DNA of 32,973 nucleotides from assembly GCA_023428865.1 (NCBI GenBank), contig JAEYWT010000147.1, forward strand, positions 1-32,973, in the 5' to 3' direction. This document shows, one piece after another, positions 16,065 through 24,772 of this stretch. The DNA is from Bacteroidota bacterium (GTDB taxonomy: Bacteria > Bacteroidota > Bacteroidia > Flavobacteriales_F > PHOS-HE28). The notes below the pieces were generated by a model. It was given only the letters and a program-made list of their open reading frames with translations. It was not told where the DNA came from and made no database searches. Position 1 is the first letter of the stretch. Each line of letters opens with the position of its first letter. The position numbers and the translations under genes are program-made.

Positions 16065-16072
16065 GATCTTTG
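16065..16072 (+). promoter_or_regulatory. Possible -7 box for the DUF4230 gene (GATCTTTG)
   Basis: GATCTTTG lacks only the first T of TAnnTTTG. It sits three bases after the EamA stop and 35 bases before the ATG at 16108. Confidence 0.35.
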
Positions 16073-16107
16073 CACGGCGGTCCTTTCCAACCAGGGCAGC
16101 TTCTCGA

Positions 16108-16719
16108 ATGAACAAGATCAAGGGCTTACTCGTTCTAGTAGGCGTAGGACTGCTGGTGTTCTTCATCACGCGTTCGGTGTATGAGCCTAAGGGTAAGACC
16201 GAAGAGGTCACTTCCACGGTGCTCTTGGAGCGCATCAAGCCGGTGTTGAAATTGGTAACGGTGGAAGGTGAATTCAACGAAGTGTACACGTATCGCGATG
16301 CACAGGCCACCTTCGATTGGCTCAAGAGCTTCTCTCCATTTCAGAAGAAAGCGATGCTTCGCGTGAAGGCGCGGGTAAGCGTTGGATACGATCTGCACGG
16401 CATGGGGCTGGATGTGGATGAAGCCACGAAGACCATCACCTTCAACGGCATGAGCGCCCCACAAGTGCTGTCCATGGAACACGATATCGACTACTATGAC
16501 ATGGAGTCGGGCACTTTCAACCCCTTCACGGCACAAGACCACACCCGCATGGAGGCCCAGGCCAAGAACATGATCCGATCGAAGATCCCCGAAAGTGGCC
16601 TATTCCGGGCTGCGGCGGATCGCAAACAGGAAATGATCATCGTGGTACGGGCATTGGTGGAACATGCCGGCTGGACCTTCGTGGACGCCAGTGGTCACGG
16701 CCGCCCGATCGACCATTGA
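16108..16719 (+). CDS. DUF4230 family membrane-anchored protein
   Basis: A 203-residue protein with one N-terminal membrane helix (residues about 4-21, IKGLLVLVGVGLLVFFIT). It then has the DUF4230 pattern: LLERIKPVLKLVTVEGEFNE at about 40-59, RVKARVSVGYDLHGM, and a closing VRALVEHAGWTF. The bulk should face the periplasm. The family is common and its role unknown. The gene stands between EamA and ispG, each with its own plausible promoter box, so an operon is not required. Confidence 0.82.
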   Translation: MNKIKGLLVLVGVGLLVFFITRSVYEPKGKTEEVTSTVLLERIKPVLKLVTVEGEFNEVYTYRDAQATFDWLKSFSPFQKKAMLRVKARVSVGYDLHGMGLDVDEATKTITFNGMSAPQVLSMEHDIDYYDMESGTFNPFTAQDHTRMEAQAKNMIRSKIPESGLFRAAADRKQEMIIVVRALVEHAGWTFVDASGHGRPIDH

Positions 16720-16724
16720 CCCGG

Positions 16725-16732
16725 TATCTTCG
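16725..16732 (+). promoter_or_regulatory. Possible -7 box for ispG (TATCTTCG)
   Basis: TATCTTCG differs from TAnnTTTG at one position and lies 15 bases before the ATG at 16748. Confidence 0.4.
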
Positions 16733-16747
16733 CACTCCGATCCACGC

Positions 16748-18736
16748 ATGTCCGGCACCACCCTCATCTCCCCCTGGCAATACTGCCCCAGCCTTACGCA
16801 CTACGAACGTTGGAAGACACGCGCCGTGCGCATCGGCGACATCGGCATCGGTGGCGACAACCCGATCCGGGTGCAGAGCATGACCACCACGGACACCATG
16901 GACACGGAAGCCACCGTGGCCCAAAGCATCCGGATGATCGAAGCGGGTTGTGAACTGGTGCGCATAACCGCGCCGAGCAAGAGCGATGCCGAGAACCTCG
17001 CCGAGATCAAGAAGCGGATACGCGCAGCGGGTTTCACTGCTCCCTTGGTGGCCGATATCCACTTCACCCCGAACGCTGCTGAAGTAGCAGCACGCATCGT
17101 GGAAAAGGTGCGTGTGAACCCCGGCAATTATGCCGACAAGAAGAAATTCGATGTGCGCGAGTACACCGATGGCGAATACGAAGCGGAGTTGGAGCGCATC
17201 CGCAACCGCTTCACCCCCTTGGTGCGCATCTGCAAGGAGCACGGCACGGCCATGCGCATCGGTACCAACCATGGCAGCCTGAGCGATCGTATCCTGAACC
17301 GCTATGGCGACACACCACAAGGCATGGTGGAGAGCGCCTTCGAGTTCCTCCGCATCTGCCGCGACGAGAACTACCACGAGATCGTGCTGAGCATGAAGGC
17401 CAGCAACGTACAAGTGATGGTGCAGGCCTATCGTCTGCTCGTACACCGCATGATAGCCGAGGGCTGGGACTATCCGCTGCACTTGGGTGTGACCGAGGCC
17501 GGCGATGGAGAGGATGGTCGTGTGAAAAGTGCGGCAGGTATCGGTGCCTTATTGGAAGACGGCATCGGCGACACGGTGCGCGTAAGCCTTACCGAAGACC
17601 CCGAGTTCGAGATCCCGGTGGCGCGTGCGTTGGTGGATCGCTACAATACAAGGAAAGGTCACGCACCGATCCCAGCGATGATCGACGCCCCTCTCCCCGG
17701 GATAGGGGCCGGGGGTGAGGGGTATTCCCCATTCACTCATCAACGTCGCCGCACTACCGAAGTCCTCAACATGGGCGCGCGCCATGTTCCGGTAGTCGTT
17801 GCCGACTTGAGCAGCAAGGAGAAGATCACCCCGGCCGCCTTATTCGCTTGGGGCTATCGCTACAGTGTTCCGTTGGACAAGTGGAACATCACCGACCAAG
17901 CGTGCGACTACGTCTTCCTCGGAAAGAACACGATCAACTTCGAGATACCGGGGACGCTGGGCATCATCCAAGAGCACGCCACCTGGCTCACGAACAAGAG
18001 CAAGGAGCGGCACTACCCCTTCCTCAGCAAGCAACTTTATCTCGGAGGCGCAGAACGCCATCCGCAGTTCAACCTGGTCTATGCAAGCTTGCCACAGCTG
18101 GACAGTCGCTTCATCACCGAGCTTAAGGCCGATCCCACCGCCGTGCTGCTCATCGACACGTACAATACGCATGGCATGGCCGAGCAGCGCCGCCTATTCT
18201 TCGAATTGATCACACAGGAATGTCCGGTCCCGGTGATCATCGGCCGAGCCTATGGCGACATCGCGAACGATGCGCTGGTCTTGCACAGCAGCACGGACAT
18301 CGGCCCCTTGTTCATCGATGGCTTCGGTGACGGCATCTTCATTGCCGATGAGGATGGTGGCCGCGAAGACCTGGTCTGCCGCACGGCCTTCGGCATCCTG
18401 CAAGCCACGCGCACGCGCACCAGCAAGACCGAATACATCAGCTGCCCCAGCTGCGGTCGCACGCTGTTCGATCTACAGGAGACCACAGCACGGATCCGCG
18501 CGCGAACCAGCCACCTCAAAGGCATCAAGATCGGCATCATGGGTTGCATCGTGACCGGGCCAGGCGAAATGGCCGATGCCGACTACGGCTACGTGGGCAC
18601 CGGCCCCGGCGTGATCACCCTGTACAAGGAAAAGGAAGTGGTGAAGCGCAATGTACCCAGTGAAAAAGCCGTGGATGAATTGATCGAACTGATCAGGAGC
18701 CATGGGGATTGGGTGGAGTTGGTGGACCAACATTGA
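16748..18736 (+). CDS. ispG: 4-hydroxy-3-methylbut-2-enyl diphosphate synthase, large Bacteroidota/plant-type IspG
   Basis: A 662-residue enzyme of the MEP isoprenoid pathway that reductively opens methylerythritol cyclodiphosphate to HMBPP. The N-terminal TIM barrel starts with NPIRVQSMTTTDT and includes LVADIHF and VRVNPGNY. The cluster-binding domain supplies Cys566, Cys569 (SCPSCGRT) and Cys600, with Glu607, in GCIVTGPGE. Between them lies the extra domain (about residues 300-540) that marks the long, three-domain form found in plants, Chlamydia and Bacteroidota. Within it, residues 314-325 (APLPGIGAGGEG) are encoded by a GC-rich palindromic repeat and look like an insertion. The frame opens earlier, but MSGTTLISPW at 16748 follows a promoter box and is the sensible start. 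The gene is essential in organisms that lack the mevalonate route. Confidence 0.95.
   Translation: MSGTTLISPWQYCPSLTHYERWKTRAVRIGDIGIGGDNPIRVQSMTTTDTMDTEATVAQSIRMIEAGCELVRITAPSKSDAENLAEIKKRIRAAGFTAPLVADIHFTPNAAEVAARIVEKVRVNPGNYADKKKFDVREYTDGEYEAELERIRNRFTPLVRICKEHGTAMRIGTNHGSLSDRILNRYGDTPQGMVESAFEFLRICRDENYHEIVLSMKASNVQVMVQAYRLLVHRMIAEGWDYPLHLGVTEAGDGEDGRVKSAAGIGALLEDGIGDTVRVSLTEDPEFEIPVARALVDRYNTRKGHAPIPAMIDAPLPGIGAGGEGYSPFTHQRRRTTEVLNMGARHVPVVVADLSSKEKITPAALFAWGYRYSVPLDKWNITDQACDYVFLGKNTINFEIPGTLGIIQEHATWLTNKSKERHYPFLSKQLYLGGAERHPQFNLVYASLPQLDSRFITELKADPTAVLLIDTYNTHGMAEQRRLFFELITQECPVPVIIGRAYGDIANDALVLHSSTDIGPLFIDGFGDGIFIADEDGGREDLVCRTAFGILQATRTRTSKTEYISCPSCGRTLFDLQETTARIRARTSHLKGIKIGIMGCIVTGPGEMADADYGYVGTGPGVITLYKEKEVVKRNVPSEKAVDELIELIRSHGDWVELVDQH
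17687..17722 (+). repeat. GC-rich palindromic repeat element inserted in frame in ispG
   Basis: The segment reads C4-TCT-C4, then GGGATAGGGG, then GCCGGGGGTGAGGGG. The first 20 bases form a near-perfect palindrome (9 of 10 pairs). This wording resembles short CCCTCTCCC/GGGAGAGGG plus CCGGGGGTGAGGGG repeats that I know from intergenic regions of many bacterial genomes. It is 36 bases long, exactly 12 codons, and keeps the ispG frame. No other copy is seen in the window. Confidence 0.6.
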
Positions 18737-18760
18737 ACACAGACTTACCGCCTTCATCCA

Positions 18761-19786
18761 ATGAAGCAAGTGACCTGCTATTCGATCCTACTTGCCATTC
18801 TGATCCTTCTCTCTACATCCATACGGGCCCAAGATGACCAGCTGGTCAATGGAAAAGGAACAAAGCTGGGCAGTAGGTCGGCGTTTCTTTCCAAATGTCA
18901 CGATACCTGGAACAAGACCCCTGAGTTCTCCTTCATCGATCGCGAGCGCTTCTGTGAATGCGCCATCCCGATCTTCTTGTCCACTGAGGCCATCGCTTCT
19001 ACTACGAACCCGAAGATCCTTGAGCACGTAGACCTTGCCATCCTTATTGGAGGACGAGAGACGGCTTTCGAGGAGATCCTTGCGTGTTCTGGAATGGAGA
19101 TGGGCATGGTACGGCTATCAACCATTGGGCCGGATGGTGTGGCTCATATGCGGTCAGAGTGCTCGGCTCAGTTGGCAAAAGAAGCCACCATCCAGAATGC
19201 AGGCATTAGCGCACAAGTCCTATGTGATTGCCTCATTCATGAGGTCCTCTCGCGAGACCTGACCATCGGAGACATCTATGCCGCAATGGATCCGAACTCC
19301 CCGCTGTTCAATGAGGTTTTCCTGCCGTGTGCCGAAAACTCCACGAAAAAGGACTTTGACAGTATAAGTTCATCCGAAGACATTGCAGGACCGGTAGGTA
19401 CCACAACTGTTCCGGTGATCCAATACAGCAATGTCCACAAGGTCAAAGTCCGCCTTGGTGACACTGAACAATATTTCATCATTGACTCTGGCGCCGATGC
19501 CTGCATCGTATCGAAGAAATTCGCCGTTCAACTAGAGCAGGCGGGCCTGATCGATAGAACCACGACATTACCCGATCGTGACTACATGCTCGCCAATGGC
19601 ACATTCGTCACCTGTCAACGATTCCTAGTGAACGGCTTCCAGATCGGCCCACTCAGGATCGACCGGGTCTTGGTCGCCTGCATGGACCGGGACATCCAGT
19701 ACCTCCTGGGAAAATCACTTCTTCAGAAGTTCAAGACCTGGCGAATAGATGAGTCCGCGAAGACCATCTCCTTCGAGCGCTACTGA
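18761..19786 (+). CDS. Exported retropepsin-like aspartyl protease with duplicated cysteine module
   Basis: A 341-residue protein with a signal peptide (MKQVTCYSILLAILILLS, cleavage near IRAQD). Residues about 46-190 hold two similar cysteine units: Cys46, 65, 67, 109 and Cys134, 155, 157, 190, each with a C-x-C pair (FCECAIP and LCDCLIH). A retropepsin-like domain follows from about 215, with the catalytic Asp242 in FIIDSGADACIVS, a second glycine-rich stretch (YMLANGTF) and the closing YLLGKSLLQKFKTWRID. One Asp-Ser-Gly per chain implies a dimeric protease of clan AA. Two sampled lines are about 47-48% G+C, against 60-72% in the adjacent ispG, which hints at different ancestry. It begins 24 bases after ispG and may be co-transcribed. 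The target is unknown. Confidence 0.8.
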   Translation: MKQVTCYSILLAILILLSTSIRAQDDQLVNGKGTKLGSRSAFLSKCHDTWNKTPEFSFIDRERFCECAIPIFLSTEAIASTTNPKILEHVDLAILIGGRETAFEEILACSGMEMGMVRLSTIGPDGVAHMRSECSAQLAKEATIQNAGISAQVLCDCLIHEVLSRDLTIGDIYAAMDPNSPLFNEVFLPCAENSTKKDFDSISSSEDIAGPVGTTTVPVIQYSNVHKVKVRLGDTEQYFIIDSGADACIVSKKFAVQLEQAGLIDRTTTLPDRDYMLANGTFVTCQRFLVNGFQIGPLRIDRVLVACMDRDIQYLLGKSLLQKFKTWRIDESAKTISFERY

Positions 19787-19814
19787 GCACTCTTGGTCAA
19801 ACTGGCCTTATGCT

Positions 19815-20840
19815 CTACCCTTTCGGCAACCGCATACGCTTATCCCGGAAAACGCCGATGTACTGCAGGCTTACTTCCATGCCACCGCGATACATGGTCT
19901 GTGTGCGAAGCTTGCTGATGTTGATGTCGTAGCTCAGGGCCGCTACGAAATTGCGCTCCCACTCGAACTGGATCGTGGGAAGGATGGCATCACCTACGCG
20001 GTAGAAAGCGCCTAAGTAGAAGGCCGAAGAGTTCTTGTCGGTGGTGTAGCGGCTGTCCACGCCGATCCTACGGTGCAGCAGACCACCTATGTTGATCTCG
20101 CGACTGATGCCTTGTTGGGCTACGAAGAACTTCGGCAACCACACCCAGCGCTTCCCGTCGATGCGTAATTCGCCATGGACCACGTAGCGGCGTAGCAGCT
20201 CATCCTCTGCACTTCCGAAGAGGGAAACACGCGGTTGGTTCAGGTGGAAAGCAGAAGTACCACCCTTCCAGCGGATACCGCCTTTCAACTCTCCTTTCGC
20301 GAGAAGACCTGCGCCGAGATCAACGAAGCGCGAGGAGCTGTTCGCCATGGCTTCGTTGTTGGGTAACGTGGGGTCATAGCCCGCGCCATTGTATTGGCTG
20401 TCCCAGCGCAGGCCTTGGAATTGGGCACTGCGTTGGCCATAACCACCTTGCAGACCGAACGCAAGCAAGCTTGAAGCGCCACTGCGGATGGCGTAAGACA
20501 CGCTCAGGTTGGCTTGTGTATCACCGAATCGCGCAGCCCCGGCACGATCGCTGAAGGCATTCACCCCAAGACCCAAATAGCGCCCTTTGCCGAGCTTCCC
20601 TTCGAGCACAGGTGCATCGTAACTGAAGGCATCAGTGCGAAAAGGACTGCCGATACTGCGCCATTGTTCGCGATGGATGATCGCGAAACGTTGGTCGCCT
20701 TCCATGTCACCAGCGTTCGCCGGGTTGATGACCAAGGGTGCATTGAAGAACTGTCCGAAGTGGACATCTTGAGCCCATACGGACTGCTGTGCGACAAGGC
20801 CGCAGAGCACCAAGCGCATCATGTGCATCAGCGTCATCAT
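19815..20840 (-). CDS. PorP/SprF family type IX secretion-associated outer membrane protein
   Basis: A 341-residue protein with a signal peptide (MMRLVLCGLVAQQSVWAQD), followed at once by the family opening DVHFGQFFNAPLVINPANAG. The rest is beta-barrel-like: RYLGLGVNAFSDRAG, SVSYAIRSGASSLLAFGLQGG, FYLGAFYRVGDAILPTIQFE, and a C-terminal SYDINISKLR near the end. PorP/SprF proteins sit in the outer membrane and are needed for secretion or surface attachment of specific type-B T9SS cargo, such as SprB with SprF. Here the start codon overlaps the stop of the adjacent 1160-residue type-B cargo gene by ATGA, which is the classic cargo-partner layout. Several clustered Met codons leave the exact start slightly uncertain. 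Confidence 0.92.
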   Translation of the reverse strand: MMTLMHMMRLVLCGLVAQQSVWAQDVHFGQFFNAPLVINPANAGDMEGDQRFAIIHREQWRSIGSPFRTDAFSYDAPVLEGKLGKGRYLGLGVNAFSDRAGAARFGDTQANLSVSYAIRSGASSLLAFGLQGGYGQRSAQFQGLRWDSQYNGAGYDPTLPNNEAMANSSSRFVDLGAGLLAKGELKGGIRWKGGTSAFHLNQPRVSLFGSAEDELLRRYVVHGELRIDGKRWVWLPKFFVAQQGISREINIGGLLHRRIGVDSRYTTDKNSSAFYLGAFYRVGDAILPTIQFEWERNFVAALSYDINISKLRTQTMYRGGMEVSLQYIGVFRDKRMRLPKG

Positions 20841-23800
20841 CGTACCAAGGTGATGTTACCTGTCCGTTCGATCCGCGTTCCATCCTCCGCTCGGGCGAAT
20901 AGCGTGTAGACGTATACGCCGCTTGCACTGCGATCGCCATTCGCCGTTCCATCCCATCCCTGATCCACACTTCCGCTGGCGAAAAGGCGACTGCCCCAAC
21001 GGTCAAAGACAGCGAATTCCATTTCCACCACGGTCGGCCCTCGAACGTATAGCACGTCGTTGTTCCCATCGCCGTTCGGGCTGAACACATCGGGAATGAA
21101 GACCACTTCACTATCGCGGATGCAGATATCGATGGCCATGCTATCTGCACAGAAACCTTCGTTCCAAACTACCAGCTGCGTGCGATAAGATCCGGCCACG
21201 CCATGGTCATAGGTCGGGTTCACACCCGGTTCGTAGGGGATGGTATCCGCATTGATCACCCAGTGACCACCCACCGCATTGTTGCTCAGATCGATGAAGG
21301 TTACCTCTCGCTGCTCAAATGGGATGCACGTTTCATTGGGGTTGCTGCTGTACAGCGCGGTGATGACCGGCCAGCTAGGTATGCGGATCAAGCTATCGGA
21401 CTGGCAACCGGTCTCTTGGTTCGTCACAGTGGCCATGGCGAGCCCCCCTGCTGGCAGTACGATGCTATCCGCCACGATCTCTTCGGAACCCGTGCTCCAG
21501 TGGAACACGTAGGTACCCGGTGCATCCACGCCACCGCTCACATACCCGGGTTCTCCATAGCATTGCATGTCCGATAAGGTGAACTGCGGCTCGAATGGCG
21601 GATGCACCACGATATCGATGGTCTCTGTGACCGGATCACTACAGCCATCGTTGATGAAGACCGTATAGGTGGTCGAGGTGGTAGGACTCACGCTTACGGT
21701 CGCCGCCGGGAATAGTCCATTATCCCATTGGAAAGCGAGCAGACCTTGAGGATCGCCGCCTTGTGTCGTGGCAACGATGCCTGTGCCACCTCCAGTGCAG
21801 ATCGGGTTATTGGAAGCGACCAGTTCCACACTGAGCGCAGGGTGATCCGAGAAGCGGACGGTATCACTCGACTGGCAATTGCCGGAACCGTACGTATAGA
21901 CCAAGGTGTAGTCGCCATCGGGCAAGGTGCTGGGGTTGAAACTTGTGGTACCCAAGCCTTGGAACACGCCACCCTCTGGCGCAAGTGAAATGATGATCTC
22001 CACCTCGTTGGAACAGTAACGTTCTTGCACGCCGCTGATGGTGGCTTGTAGGAAGGGTATCACCGTGACTTCCACACTATCGCGGCAGCCGCCCGGAGTA
22101 GTGTACTGGATCATATGTACCCCGCTGCCAGCGACCGCAGGATCGAACAGCCCAGCATCGTCCACCCCTGCCCCAGTGAAGTTGGCCCCAGGAGGCACGT
22201 TCGCCAGGTAGAACGGACCAATGGAAGCGCAGACGGTAAGTGGATCGTTGGGGAGTTGTGCAGGATGAATGATCGCGATCAACGCATCACTGCATGTATT
22301 CGCTTCATACGTTAGCAGGTGTACACCAATACCAGCCTGTTGCGGCCGGAAGAACCAGTCGCCGTCGCCATTCTGCTGGATGGAAGCTCCTGACCAATCG
22401 CCATCCCATGGCCTTCTTCCCGTGGTTTCCTCATTCAATTGAAAGGCCGCATCGCCAGCGCAGAAGAAGAGGGTATCTACGTCCAAGCGCGTAAAGCCTA
22501 CCCAAATGCCGATGGTATCCACACAACCGTTGGGCGCGAAATAGAGGATCTCATCCCAACCATTGCCAGCTTGCACAGGATCGTATGTACCCGCAATCGC
22601 ATCCACAATGCCCTCGCCGGTCCATGTTCCACCTGCGGGAATAGCAGCGGGTTGCAAGGTGAAAGGAGCGGGCTGATCGGGACATGCGCTGCGGCTTCCT
22701 CCAATGTCCACCGGTTTCACATGGATGGTGAATTGTTCGTCGCAACCGTGCAGCGCATAGGTCAAGGTGTGCGTTCCACCGCCGGCTTCGTCCGGATCGA
22801 AGGTGCCGCGCAGCGAGTCCACGATACCGGCACCATACCAGCGACCGCCCCACGGCAGTGCGGGTATATCGAACGGCACGTTGCTCTCGCAGACGGTATC
22901 GAGCTGGGTTTCTCCGGTTATCACATCCACATTGATGGTCTTCGTATCGGAGCATACGCCCGCCGAATAGGTGACCACGTAAGAACCGACCGTGCTGGGG
23001 TCGAACCAACCATCTGGCGTGATGAAGGGCCCATTCCAAACACCCCCGGCCGGTGTGTGGTCAACGATCCGGAAAGGTGCGGTCCCGGGACAGGCAGCCT
23101 CATCAAGTCCAGCATCCATACTATCCACGAACAAGGTGATCTGCGCTTCGCAGCCGCCTGGAATACCATAGCTGAGCACATGCGCACCAGGGCCTGCGGT
23201 ATCCGGATCGAAGGTTCCGGCAAGGCTATCGAGGATGCCAGCACCGCTCCACCATCCCCCGGGTGGTTGGCTTTGTATATCGAACGCCTCGGCCGACTGG
23301 CATACCGAAGCAGGCACTCCAATGATCTGCGGATCCAGCACCACGATGGTGACGGAATGGCTCGCCTGCGCCCCTGTTCCATTCTCTGTAGCCACCACGG
23401 AATACGTCGTTGTCGTGGTAGGACATACGCAGATCGGTCCACGTACCGCTGGAAGACCGTTATCCCACACATACGTGTAGGCCAGACACCCGTTCACATC
23501 GGCGACCAGGTCGATACAGGATCCAGAGCAAATGGTATCAGCGGTAGCGATGATCTCCACATCGATCGGACACGTGCTGATCTGGGTGCTCGCGTGCAAG
23601 GTGAAATACCAGAGCGAATCACATCGATCGCGCAGACCGATGCGGAAGGAAAGGTCATACGGACAATTGCGCTCGAAGGGTGGCGCCAGCATGAGCCGTA
23701 GGTTCTGCGTATAACCCGATGCACAGCCCATGGGCTGCACGCCGACAACATCCGGTGCGCCTTCACCGATCAGCTGCACCACATCAACCACCATGGAGTC

Positions 23801-24319
23801 GCATGCCACGGGGTAACTGAAGTGTAGATCCAACCGGGAACTGTTGCACGCAGGTGCTGTGGGAATGGTCATTACCGGAGGCACGGGTGGCGCAGCATAG
23901 CTGGTCCATTGCGCCTCGAAACCACAATACGCCACGTTCTGGTCGCTCACGAAATGCACGGTGAGCACGCCGCTGTTCGCCACGATGGGCGGTGGTGCCG
24001 TTGTGCCCGAATACGCCGGACCGATCTGTGGTGAGTTGATAGAAGGACCGTCGTGGAAACTGATGAAGTCGTAACCCTGTTCGAGACAGAACAGCGGGCT
24101 GAACACCAAGGTGATCTGGCTGCCCGCATCGATGGTGAAGACGAGGTCCTCGTTATTGCCGTAGAGGTTGCCACCCGGCCCGGCTTCGCTATCCAGTAGA
24201 ATGCCCTTGCACTCGGTGACCGTGGTGTCGGCCATGTTGAATTCTGGCAACACCTGTCCGTGCGCTACACCGAGCGACACACCTGCCACGAGGGCCAGCG
24301 ATGTGCGTAAGCTGGACAT
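20837..24319 (-). CDS. Giant secreted CUB/repeat protein with type-B T9SS sorting domain (gliding motility-associated C-terminal domain)
   Basis: A 1160-residue surface or secreted protein. Signal peptide about 1-22. A CUB-like domain spans about 31-141 (GNNEDLVFTIDAGSQITLVF, then YDFISFHDGP). A Cys-rich linker and a PKD-like module run to about 328 (PTTTTTYSVVA). From about 329 to 826 come roughly seven diverged units of about 70 residues, best seen as GGWWSGAGILDSLAGTFDP, GGRWYGAGIVDSLRGTFDP and GGTWTGEGIVDAIAGTYDP. A second PKD-like module (about 827-906) and a linker precede the CHU_C sorting domain at about 1072-1160 (FIPDVFSPNGDGNNDVLYV, FDRWGSRLF, GVYVYTLFA). This C-terminal domain directs T9SS export. 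The gene is two bases from the lipoprotein gene upstream and overlaps porP downstream. Role as adhesin, matrix or enzyme scaffold is inference. Confidence 0.92.
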   Translation of the reverse strand: MSSLRTSLALVAGVSLGVAHGQVLPEFNMADTTVTECKGILLDSEAGPGGNLYGNNEDLVFTIDAGSQITLVFSPLFCLEQGYDFISFHDGPSINSPQIGPAYSGTTAPPPIVANSGVLTVHFVSDQNVAYCGFEAQWTSYAAPPVPPVMTIPTAPACNSSRLDLHFSYPVACDSMVVDVVQLIGEGAPDVVGVQPMGCASGYTQNLRLMLAPPFERNCPYDLSFRIGLRDRCDSLWYFTLHASTQISTCPIDVEIIATADTICSGSCIDLVADVNGCLAYTYVWDNGLPAVRGPICVCPTTTTTYSVVATENGTGAQASHSVTIVVLDPQIIGVPASVCQSAEAFDIQSQPPGGWWSGAGILDSLAGTFDPDTAGPGAHVLSYGIPGGCEAQITLFVDSMDAGLDEAACPGTAPFRIVDHTPAGGVWNGPFITPDGWFDPSTVGSYVVTYSAGVCSDTKTINVDVITGETQLDTVCESNVPFDIPALPWGGRWYGAGIVDSLRGTFDPDEAGGGTHTLTYALHGCDEQFTIHVKPVDIGGSRSACPDQPAPFTLQPAAIPAGGTWTGEGIVDAIAGTYDPVQAGNGWDEILYFAPNGCVDTIGIWVGFTRLDVDTLFFCAGDAAFQLNEETTGRRPWDGDWSGASIQQNGDGDWFFRPQQAGIGVHLLTYEANTCSDALIAIIHPAQLPNDPLTVCASIGPFYLANVPPGANFTGAGVDDAGLFDPAVAGSGVHMIQYTTPGGCRDSVEVTVIPFLQATISGVQERYCSNEVEIIISLAPEGGVFQGLGTTSFNPSTLPDGDYTLVYTYGSGNCQSSDTVRFSDHPALSVELVASNNPICTGGGTGIVATTQGGDPQGLLAFQWDNGLFPAATVSVSPTTSTTYTVFINDGCSDPVTETIDIVVHPPFEPQFTLSDMQCYGEPGYVSGGVDAPGTYVFHWSTGSEEIVADSIVLPAGGLAMATVTNQETGCQSDSLIRIPSWPVITALYSSNPNETCIPFEQREVTFIDLSNNAVGGHWVINADTIPYEPGVNPTYDHGVAGSYRTQLVVWNEGFCADSMAIDICIRDSEVVFIPDVFSPNGDGNNDVLYVRGPTVVEMEFAVFDRWGSRLFASGSVDQGWDGTANGDRSASGVYVYTLFARAEDGTRIERTGNITLVR

Positions 24320-24322
24320 GGT

Positions 24323-24772
24323 TCACGGGTTCTGCGCAGCGTTGATGGTAATGGCCGATGTAGTGATGGTATTGCTGCGGTTGCCCGCGCGATCCTCCAC
24401 GTAGAAGCTATAGGTCATCACTTCCTGGTCACTATTGCCGAGCAGGAAAAGCGGCGAAAGTTCCACCACCAGTTCGCCTTGTATGGCGATCTCGTGATCG
24501 GGTGGTGCCAGTGGTATGATATGGTAACCATCGGCTACGGAAAGTCGACTGTCCTTCACCCACAATGAGTGGTCATCCGGATCGGAGCGCCCTAGATCCC
24601 CATCGCCATCCTTGTAGCTGAACCGCAGCATCACCGGTGTTTGGAATTCGGTGATCTGCGCTGGTCCCACGCTGGTCAGTTCGATGGAAGGTTCCTTCGG
24701 CATCACCTCCACCTTCTCCTTCTTACAGGCCGATAGTGCGATCACGAAAAGGAATATGACCACCTTGTTCAT
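24323..24772 (-). CDS. Small Asp-rich lipoprotein in the surface operon
   Basis: A 149-residue lipoprotein with signal MNKVVIFLFVIALSAC and lipobox ALSAC (Cys16), followed by KKEKVEV. The body is beta-rich. It contains a DGDGDLGRSDPDD stretch at about 55-67, which looks like a calcium-binding loop, and ends in a Thr-rich strand (NRSNTITTSAITIN). This layout resembles small Bacteroidota lipoproteins with one Ig-like domain. The start codon overlaps the upstream cytochrome-like gene by ATGA, and the giant cargo gene begins two bases after its stop. It is therefore tightly coupled to both and may anchor or chaperone the cargo. No specific family is assigned. Confidence 0.75.
   Translation of the reverse strand: MNKVVIFLFVIALSACKKEKVEVMPKEPSIELTSVGPAQITEFQTPVMLRFSYKDGDGDLGRSDPDDHSLWVKDSRLSVADGYHIIPLAPPDHEIAIQGELVVELSPLFLLGNSDQEVMTYSFYVEDRAGNRSNTITTSAITINAAQNP

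Noticed and set aside
22439..23701. A 420-codon open frame on the plus strand opposite the giant T9SS protein
   Set aside because: It is antisense to a clearly real gene with signal peptide, CUB and sorting domain. The translated text has no domain pattern, and GC-rich codon bias leaves such shadow frames open.
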